From: Zeimonas sp041678445
GTDB taxonomy: Bacteria; Pseudomonadota; Gammaproteobacteria; Burkholderiales; Burkholderiaceae_E
Length of the DNA stretch: 11,332 bases
Reading direction: 5' to 3'
Assembly: GCA_041678445.1 (NCBI GenBank)
Contig: JBAYOD010000101.1
Coordinates: forward strand, 1 to 11,332
Part shown: in pieces, positions 6,639 through 11,332 of the stretch
How positions within the stretch are numbered: the stretch's first letter is position 1
Layout of the letters: every line of letters starts with the position of its first letter
The notes under the pieces: model-generated
Told to the model about the DNA's origin: nothing
Seen by the model: the letters and a program-made list of their open reading frames with translations, nothing else
Databases searched by the model: none
Position numbers and translations under genes: made by a program

Positions 6639-7664
6639 TCAGGCCTTCAGCGCATCGTCGACGACCTGCTCCATCTTGCTGATCAGGCCGGGGTTGATCT
6701 GGGCTTTCCAGCGGGCATAGACGCGGCGCGTGGCGGTTCGCCATTCGGTCATCTCGGCATTGGTCGGGACGTGCACGTCCACGCCAAGGGCTCTCACCTG
6801 CTCGACGTCCTCGGCGAACAGCTTGCGGACCATGGCGATCTGCTGCCTGGCGGCTTCGACGCCGCATTCGCGCACGATCTTCTGGTCCTGTTCGCTCCAG
6901 GTGCGCCATTGCTGGTTGGCGATCGCGAAGACCAGGATCTCGTTGGAGTAGTTCCACTTGGTGACGTACTTCTGGCCGAGCGTATGGATCTTCGCGGCCA
7001 GGAAGAATTCGAGCGGATTCTCCTGGGCGTCGACGGCGTTGGAAGCGAGCGCCGGCTGCGCGTCGGCCCAGCTCATGAAGGTCGGGTTCGCGCCCATGCT
7101 CGACATGATCTCGCCGAACATCGGCACGCCGATCACGCGCACCTTCAGGCCCTTCATGTCGTCGGGCTTGATGATGGGACGCCGGGAATTGCTGATCTGC
7201 CGGAAACCGGTTTCGCCGATGCCGACCGGCTCGGCGCCTGCCTTGCGTATGAGATCGTAGTACTCGTTCATGACCGTCTGGTTCGACAGCACGGCATCGA
7301 AAGCCTTGTAGTTCGGCGTGATGAACGGCAGCGTGAAGACCGTGAGCTGGCGGGCCGAGCTGTACCAGTTGGCGGGCGCTCCACACAGGACGTCGATCAC
7401 CCCTTGCCGCATGGCCGAGAACTCGCGGGTCTGGTCACCCTGCACCAGCGACGAGCCCGGGTACTGCTTGATGTTGATGCGCCCGTTGGTGCCTTCGCGG
7501 ACCAGGTTGCAGAAGATCTCTCCGCCCTTGCCCCATGCGAAGGCCGTGGGCACGACCGTGGACATCTTGTATTCCGCCTTGTACTGCTGGCCGAGGGCAA
7601 TGGCCGGGAACACGAGGCCGCCGGTCGTGGCGGATACGCCTTGAAGGAATACGCGTCGTTTCAT
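6639..7664 (-). CDS. dctP: TRAP transporter substrate-binding protein, DctP family
   Basis: This is the periplasmic protein that captures an organic acid and delivers it to the DctQM permease. From the ATG at 7664 it is 341 residues. That start has GGAG six bases upstream and gives a proper signal peptide, whereas an in-frame upstream extension of 14 residues (to 7706) does not. The signal (1-25) starts KRRVFLQG, a twin-arginine-like pattern, with likely cleavage after ALG. Family marks are GFRQISNSRRPI (153-164) and KGLKVRV (171-177), followed by GANPTFMSWADAQPAL and VDAQENPL (211-218). By alignment with SiaP, R155, R176 and N216 correspond to the carboxylate-contacting R127, R147 and N187, so the ligand is probably a carboxylate or similar anion. 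The gene lies 73 bases after dctM in the same orientation. The ligand is unknown. Confidence 0.93.
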   Translation of the reverse strand: MKRRVFLQGVSATTGGLVFPAIALGQQYKAEYKMSTVVPTAFAWGKGGEIFCNLVREGTNGRINIKQYPGSSLVQGDQTREFSAMRQGVIDVLCGAPANWYSSARQLTVFTLPFITPNYKAFDAVLSNQTVMNEYYDLIRKAGAEPVGIGETGFRQISNSRRPIIKPDDMKGLKVRVIGVPMFGEIMSSMGANPTFMSWADAQPALASNAVDAQENPLEFFLAAKIHTLGQKYVTKWNYSNEILVFAIANQQWRTWSEQDQKIVRECGVEAARQQIAMVRKLFAEDVEQVRALGVDVHVPTNAEMTEWRTATRRVYARWKAQINPGLISKMEQVVDDALKA

Positions 7665-7726
7665 GAAACTCTCCGTTTGAAAATCCTTGCCTGGTTCATC
7701 GGACAAGCGGGTAACCGGGATTGTCT

Positions 7727-7752
7727 GGTAACCGAGTCTAGTAACCGAGGGT
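7727..7752. repeat. 13-bp near-perfect tandem duplication across the dctM stop codon
   Basis: On the minus strand ctcggttactaga is followed directly by ctcggttaccaga, with one difference in 13 bases. The first copy carries the last codons and TAG stop of dctM. A third partial match, cggttac, lies at 7711-7717. It looks like a small replication-slippage duplication that left the stop intact. Confidence 0.55.
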
Positions 7753-9036
7753 ACGCGGCAGCCAGAGTGCGAGTTCGGGAATGAATACCACCAGCAGGGC
7801 CGCCACGATGAAGCTGACCACCAGCCACGACACCCAGGGGATCGATGCCTCCAGCGGTACCCCGGCCATCTTGCACGAGACCATCAGGTTGACCGCCAGC
7901 GGCGGCGTGAACTGGCCGATCGCCAGCGCCATCGTGAGAATGACACCGAACCAGACGACATCCCACTGGTAGGCAATGACCAGCGGCATCAGCAGCGGGA
8001 TGAAGATCATGAAGATGGACACGCCGTCGAGGAACATGCCCACCAGGAGCAGGACGACCAGCAGCAGCAGCAGTGTGCCGGTGCTCCCGAGACCGCTGGC
8101 GGTGAGGAACTGCGCCATCGGGTCGGCCAGGCCGAGCGTGTTCACCGAGTAGGAGAAGATGCTCGCGAGCCCGAGCACGATCATGATGATCGCCGAGATC
8201 TCGGCGGCTTCACGAAAGATCCCGAACAGGTCGCTCCAGCCGATCGTGCGGTGGATCGCCATCCCCACGAACAGTCCGTAGAACACGGCGACCACGGCGG
8301 CCTCGGTGGGTGTGAACCAGCCGACCCGCATGCCGCCGAGGATCAGCACCGGGGCCGCCAGACCCCACGATGCTTCACGCAGGCTCTTGAAGAACGCCGG
8401 TCGTGGCTGGTTCTTCTCCGCGGCGCCGAAACCATGCTTGCGCGATATCAGGACGGCCGGAACGATCAGGGCAAGGCCGGCGAGCAGGCCGGGCACCATG
8501 CCGGCTGCGAACATCGCCGGCACCGAAGCGCCCGGCACCATGACGCTGTAGACGATGAACGCGATCGAAGGTGGAATCAGGACATCAGTGGCGGCGGCGG
8601 CTCCCACCACGCTGGCCGAAAAGGGTGCCGGGTAGCCGGCCCGGCTCATCGCGGCGATCATCACCCCGCCCACCGCCGCGGCGTTGGCCGGGCCGGATCC
8701 GGAAATGCCCCCGAGGACCATGGCGACGACGATCGCGACCAGGGCCAGCATCCCCGGGCCGCGGCCGACGATGGCGATCGCGAAGGTGACCAGGCGCTGC
8801 GCGACTCCCGAACGATCGAAGATCGAGCCGACCAGCACGAACATCGGCAGGGCGAGCAGCGGGTACTTGGCCAGGCCTGCGTAGAAGTTCTGCGGGGCGG
8901 CAAGCAGGCCGAAGAACTGCGTGTCGGCGTTGGCCAGGGCGATTGCCACCATGCCGCCGGCACCCAGTGCGACGCCGATCGGTATGCCTGCGAACATCAG
9001 CACGACGAACAGCGCGAAAAGGATCATGCCGGTCAT
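7738..9036 (-). CDS. dctM: TRAP transporter large permease, DctM family
   Basis: DctM is the inner-membrane subunit that moves substrate using an ion gradient, usually sodium. The 432-residue length is typical. The protein is hydrophobic throughout, with about a dozen membrane or re-entrant segments. It carries the family signatures FAGIPIGVALG near the N terminus, GGISGSGPANAAAVGGVMIAAM (the first ion/substrate-binding hairpin motif), GWFTPTEAAVVAVFYG in the middle, GMFLDGVSIFMIFIPLLMP, and GQFTPPLAVNLMVSCKMAGV, the second hairpin motif, in the C-terminal third. The ATG at 9036 overlaps the dctQ stop by 4 bases (ATGA), showing coupled translation of the two membrane subunits as usual for TRAP systems. 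A run of CAG-type codons (about 8061-8077) gives a poly-leucine stretch in one helix. The stop at 7738 lies in a small sequence duplication. Confidence 0.95.
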   Translation of the reverse strand: MTGMILFALFVVLMFAGIPIGVALGAGGMVAIALANADTQFFGLLAAPQNFYAGLAKYPLLALPMFVLVGSIFDRSGVAQRLVTFAIAIVGRGPGMLALVAIVVAMVLGGISGSGPANAAAVGGVMIAAMSRAGYPAPFSASVVGAAAATDVLIPPSIAFIVYSVMVPGASVPAMFAAGMVPGLLAGLALIVPAVLISRKHGFGAAEKNQPRPAFFKSLREASWGLAAPVLILGGMRVGWFTPTEAAVVAVFYGLFVGMAIHRTIGWSDLFGIFREAAEISAIIMIVLGLASIFSYSVNTLGLADPMAQFLTASGLGSTGTLLLLLVVLLLVGMFLDGVSIFMIFIPLLMPLVIAYQWDVVWFGVILTMALAIGQFTPPLAVNLMVSCKMAGVPLEASIPWVSWLVVSFIVAALLVVFIPELALWLPRTLGY

Positions 9037-9497
9037 TGCTCGCGCACCCCCGAACGCAGGGCCTGTACGGCGCGGATCGCGATCACCACCGACAGTGCCG
9101 GCACCCAGGTGGTGTAGTACCAGCGGGGAATCTCCAGGCCCATCGAGACCTCTTCGTAGCGGAAGTCGTCCCAGGCCATCAGCCCCGAGAGAAAGGCCAG
9201 CACGATGAAGAAGGCCGCGGTCAGGACGGTGCCGAGAATGCCGAGCAGGCGCCGTCGCCGGCTGCTTCCCGAAATGAGGAAGTACTCGATGCGGATGTGG
9301 CTGTTGCGCAGGGCGGCGGACGACGCGCCTGCCATCGTCGTGAGCACCAGCAGGAAGACCGAGAACTCTTCGGTCCAGGCGAAGGAAGTGTCCGTCAGAT
9401 AGCGGACCACCACGTTGCCCATGGTGATCACGCAGAGCGCCATCATGGCAAGGACGGCGATCCAGTCTTCAACGGTGCGTCGGGAATTGGTTGACAT
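9033..9497 (-). CDS. dctQ: TRAP transporter small permease, DctQ family
   Basis: DctQ is the small inner-membrane subunit that pairs with DctM and helps dock the binding protein. From the ATG at 9497 it is 154 residues, the usual size. Four membrane helices are evident at about 12-34, 44-63, 83-108 and 127-147. The conserved VVVRYLTDTSFAWTEEF segment (29-45, with the typical W-x-E-E) follows helix 1, and LEIPRWYYTTWVPAL leads into helix 4. The frame is open back to a TTG at 9551, but that extension would run through the candidate promoter and adds an unconserved tail, so the ATG is preferred despite a weak ribosome binding site. It is coupled to dctM by a 4-base overlap and lies 85 bases after the upstream SDR gene. 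Confidence 0.92.
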   Translation of the reverse strand: MSTNSRRTVEDWIAVLAMMALCVITMGNVVVRYLTDTSFAWTEEFSVFLLVLTTMAGASSAALRNSHIRIEYFLISGSSRRRRLLGILGTVLTAAFFIVLAFLSGLMAWDDFRYEEVSMGLEIPRWYYTTWVPALSVVIAIRAVQALRSGVREQ

Positions 9498-9537
9498 CGA
9501 ATGCTCAGCGGTCTTGTACGTACCCGTGTGGGGCGGA

Positions 9538-9566
9538 ATTCTAGTCGACAAGTCGACTGCCCCTCA
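9538..9566 (-). promoter_or_regulatory. Candidate promoter with embedded operator-like palindrome upstream of dctQ
   Basis: On the minus strand TAGAAT (9543-9538) matches five of six -10 bases, about 34-40 bases before the dctQ ATG; the -35 region (around 9561-9566, TGAGGG) is poor. The inverted repeat AGTCGAC-AA-GTCGACT fills 9543-9558, the space between the boxes, which is a usual place for a regulator to act. A second small palindrome, gtacgtac, lies at 9516-9523 near the predicted transcript start. TRAP operons are often controlled by GntR-family regulators that bind short palindromes; that link is inference, and no regulator gene is in the window. Confidence 0.4.
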
Positions 9567-9582
9567 TCGGCGGCACAGATTG

Positions 9583-10431
9583 CTAGGCAAACTTGGCAGT
9601 CAATCCGCCGTCGACCACCAGTTCGGTGCCGGTGATGTAGCTGGCTGCGTCCGAGATCAGGAAGGCGGCGGCATTGGCAATGTCCCAGGCGCTGCCCATC
9701 CGGCCCGTCGGAACCTGACCGGCCCGGGCGGCGCGGGCTTCGTCGAGGTTGTCTGCCGAGTACATCCGGGCCACCGTCTGCGCGATGCGGGGCGTGTCGA
9801 TCAGCCCCGGGACCAGCGTGTTCGCCCGCACGCCCTGGCCGGCATACTGCAGCGCGATCATCTTCGTCAGGTGGGTGAGCGCAGCCTTGGTGACGCTGTA
9901 GGCCATGTGCGGATAGCCGACGTAGCGCATTCCGGCGACCGAGGAAATCGCCAGGATCGACCCGCGGCCGCGTGCCGCCATTCCGGGCAGGACCTCGCGC
10001 GCGGCAAGCAGCAGGCTGCGCACGTTGACGTCATTGATCCGGTCCCAGTCTTCGAGCTCGATCTCGCAGGGGCCGGCGATCTTGCCGATGCCGACGTTGT
10101 GGTGGAGGGCGTCGATCGGGCCGAAGGCCTCGCTTGCCTCGGCGAACAGCCGGCGCACCTCGTCGGGGTCGGCCACGTCGCCGGTCAGTGCGATCGCGCG
10201 CCCGCCTTCGGCGTCGATGCAGGCGACGGTCTGTTCGGCCGATTCACGATCGCGGTCGGCCACGCAGACGGCCGCGCCCAGGCGGGCATAGACCAGGCAG
10301 GAGGCCCGGCCGATGCTCCAGCCCGGACCCGCCGAGCCGCCCCCGGCCACGAAGACCGTGCGTCCGTCGAGACGGCATGCCGCCTGGGGCGGCGGGGCTG
10401 CGTCGAGCAGGCGGCGGGTTTCAGGCGTCAT
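9583..10431 (-). CDS. Short-chain dehydrogenase/reductase with extended glycine-rich loop
   Basis: This is a 282-residue cytosolic SDR, probably oxidising or reducing an alcohol/ketone substrate with NAD(H). The cofactor-binding motif is unusual: AGGGSAGPGWSIG (29-41) in place of TGxxxGIG, an insertion of about five residues that I recall from one SDR subgroup with 'GPGWGNGKA'-type loops. D59 at the end of strand 2 favours NAD over NADP. HNVG (111-114) replaces NNAG. Catalytic residues are N136, S164, Y178 and K182 (YSVTK). The C-terminal DGGLTAKF is typical. About 22 residues precede the Rossmann fold. The ATG at 10431 lies 11 bases inside the end of the preceding SDR gene, so the two are translated together. 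Its place ahead of the TRAP genes suggests it works on the imported compound or a product of it. Confidence 0.9.
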   Translation of the reverse strand: MTPETRRLLDAAPPPQAACRLDGRTVFVAGGGSAGPGWSIGRASCLVYARLGAAVCVADRDRESAEQTVACIDAEGGRAIALTGDVADPDEVRRLFAEASEAFGPIDALHHNVGIGKIAGPCEIELEDWDRINDVNVRSLLLAAREVLPGMAARGRGSILAISSVAGMRYVGYPHMAYSVTKAALTHLTKMIALQYAGQGVRANTLVPGLIDTPRIAQTVARMYSADNLDEARAARAGQVPTGRMGSAWDIANAAAFLISDAASYITGTELVVDGGLTAKFA

Positions 10432-11182
10432 GGCCCAGCCCCACCGTCATGCCGCCGCAGACATAGAGCACCTGGCCGGTAATGAAGCCGGCTCGCGGGT
10501 CGAGCAGGCTGGCGACGCCGTGGGCAATGTCGTCGGGCGTACCGACGCGTCCGACCGGGATCGATTCGATGATGCGCCGGGTGGCCGGTGAGTCAGGTGG
10601 GTTGACCCGTGTGAACAGTTCGGTGGCGATCGGCCCCGGGCCGATCGCGTTGACGGTGATGCCGTGCGCGCCGATTTCCAGGGCCAGCGTCCGGGTCAGT
10701 CCGTGCAGGCCGGCCTTGGTCATCGAATAAACGGTGCGCAGCGGCTTGCCGAGGGCTGCCCGGCTGCTGATGTTGACGATGCGTCCATAGCGCATCCGCT
10801 TCATGCCCGGCAGCACGGCCTGCACGCAGCGCACGGCACCGGCGAGGTTCACCGCGACCACCGCATCGAGATCGGCGGCGCTGGCTTCCTCGATCGTGCC
10901 CGGCCGCACGACGCCGGCGTTGTTGACGAGTTCGGTGATCGGGTGATCGCCAGCGATCTCGGCAAGCCGGGCCGCGCCGCGTACCGCATCGGCCACATCG
11001 AAGACCTCGAAGATCTCGCCGGCCAGCGGCGATTCGGGCGGTTGCAGGTCGAGGTTGATGATCCGCACGCCATCGTCGCTCAGCCGCCTGACGATGGCCC
11101 GGCCGATGCCGCGGCTGCCACCGGTAACCAGGGCGGTGCGTCCGGATGCCGGGAGGCCGGCCGGCGATATCGTTGTGCTCAT
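10421..11182 (-). CDS. Short-chain dehydrogenase/reductase, classical FabG-like type
   Basis: This is a classical SDR of 253 residues with all standard marks: TGGSRGIG (20-27), D45 after strand 2 (NAD preference), NNAG (87-90), N112, S139, and Y152/K156 in YSMTK, then NAIGPGPIATELF (178-190), usual for substrate-loop entry. It resembles FabG/3-ketoacyl reductases, but the context (TRAP transporter and a second SDR, no acyl carrier genes) suggests a catabolic dehydrogenase. The ATG at 11182 has GGAG eight bases upstream. A 9-bp tandem repeat sits directly before that ribosome binding site. Its stop overlaps the next SDR gene by 11 bases. The family is certain; the substrate is unknown. Confidence 0.93.
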   Translation of the reverse strand: MSTTISPAGLPASGRTALVTGGSRGIGRAIVRRLSDDGVRIINLDLQPPESPLAGEIFEVFDVADAVRGAARLAEIAGDHPITELVNNAGVVRPGTIEEASAADLDAVVAVNLAGAVRCVQAVLPGMKRMRYGRIVNISSRAALGKPLRTVYSMTKAGLHGLTRTLALEIGAHGITVNAIGPGPIATELFTRVNPPDSPATRRIIESIPVGRVGTPDDIAHGVASLLDPRAGFITGQVLYVCGGMTVGLGHDA

Positions 11183-11192
11183 GAGCGTATCT

Positions 11193-11236
11193 CCAGGGAA
11201 TGCAGGGAATGCAGGGAATGCAGGGAATGCAGGGAA
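11193..11236. repeat. 9-bp tandem repeat (tgcagggaa, about 5 copies) in the SDR leader
   Basis: A truncated unit, ccagggaa (11193-11200), is followed by four identical tgcagggaa units at 11201-11209, 11210-11218, 11219-11227 and 11228-11236. It begins 11 bases upstream of the SDR ATG and abuts the GGAG ribosome binding site, so it lies in the untranslated leader or promoter. On the transcribed strand the unit reads ttccctgca. No clear promoter could be picked out within or around it. Confidence 0.9.
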
Positions 11237-11268
11237 GGGGCGAGGGGGGCGACGTCGATCGGCTGAAA

Positions 11269-11291
11269 CCGGCCGTGACCTCTTCGGCCGG
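11269..11291 (-). terminator. Hairpin after the stop of the upstream partial gene; possible weak terminator
   Basis: ccggccg (11269-11275) and cggccgg (11285-11291) form a perfect 7-bp stem with a 9-base loop. On the minus strand it begins three bases after the stop of the partial gene and is followed by only three T residues, so it may end or merely slow that transcript. If it terminates, the SDR-TRAP operon needs its own promoter between here and 11183. Confidence 0.3.
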
Positions 11292-11294
11292 CCT

Positions 11295-11332
11295 TCAGTC
11301 GCGGAAGTTCTGGAAGGCCAGCGGCACGTCCG
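11295..11332 (-). CDS. C-terminal end of an unidentified protein (truncated by window edge)
   Basis: On the minus strand the frame is open from the window edge to TGA at 11297-11295 and encodes the 11 residues DVPLAFQNFRD. The codons are GC-rich like their neighbours, and a stop followed by a hairpin then the next gene's leader fits a real gene end. Eleven residues are too few to assign a family. It lies upstream of and in the same direction as the two SDR genes, so it may be part of the same pathway. Confidence 0.4.
   Translation of the reverse strand, partial: DVPLAFQNFRD

Noticed and set aside
6573..7784. 403-codon plus-strand frame opposite dctP
   Set aside because: It lies opposite a well-supported DctP gene, has His/Asp/Arg-biased composition and no recognisable motif.
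11193..11236. CRISPR array or binding-site (iteron) cluster from the short tandem repeats
   Set aside because: The units are 9 bp with no spacers and sit directly before a gene start. No cas, rep or partition gene is nearby.

Overview
The window is GC-rich, densely packed bacterial DNA. It most likely comes from a betaproteobacterium of the order Burkholderiales. This is inferred from the high GC content, the tight overlapping gene starts, and the order Rieske oxygenase (divergent) / xseB / ispA / dxs, which I recall as a common arrangement in Burkholderia, Ralstonia and relatives. No RNA genes, insertion sequences, CRISPR arrays or integrases were seen.

Region 1 (1-732): the 3' part of a glutathione S-transferase-like gene on the + strand, running in from upstream, then a 140-base convergent spacer. 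Region 2 (733-2480, - strand): a two-gene operon of a Rieske ring-hydroxylating-type oxygenase and, coupled to it by a one-base TGATG stop/start overlap, a small P-loop kinase-like ATPase. Region 3 (2481-2616): a divergent promoter region. Region 4 (2617-5695, + strand): xseB-ispA-dxs, each pair overlapping by 4 bases. dxs makes DXP, the entry compound of the MEP isoprenoid pathway, and ispA makes farnesyl diphosphate from its products; xseB is the small subunit of exodeoxyribonuclease VII.

Region 5 (5740 to the right edge, - strand) looks like an accessory catabolic or uptake operon. In transcription order it holds the last codons of an unidentified gene, two short-chain dehydrogenases (SDRs) overlapping by 11 bases, a complete TRAP transporter (small permease dctQ, large permease dctM, periplasmic binding protein dctP), and last a 272-residue protein of unknown function. 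That protein is built from two diverged copies of one domain with SHG, DAGVG-x-D-x-AGI, RIGxG and SHxNRxAEALGxxPG motifs. The TRAP transporter should import an organic acid, which the SDRs may oxidise or reduce. The duplicated protein is the most novel item. The substrate cannot be read from sequence.

Non-coding points of interest: a 9-bp tandem repeat just before the first SDR gene, a GTCGAC-AA-GTCGAC operator-like palindrome inside a candidate promoter before dctQ, an 18-bp perfect palindrome between dctP and the duplicated-domain gene, and an in-frame 15-bp repeat in the Rieske gene.
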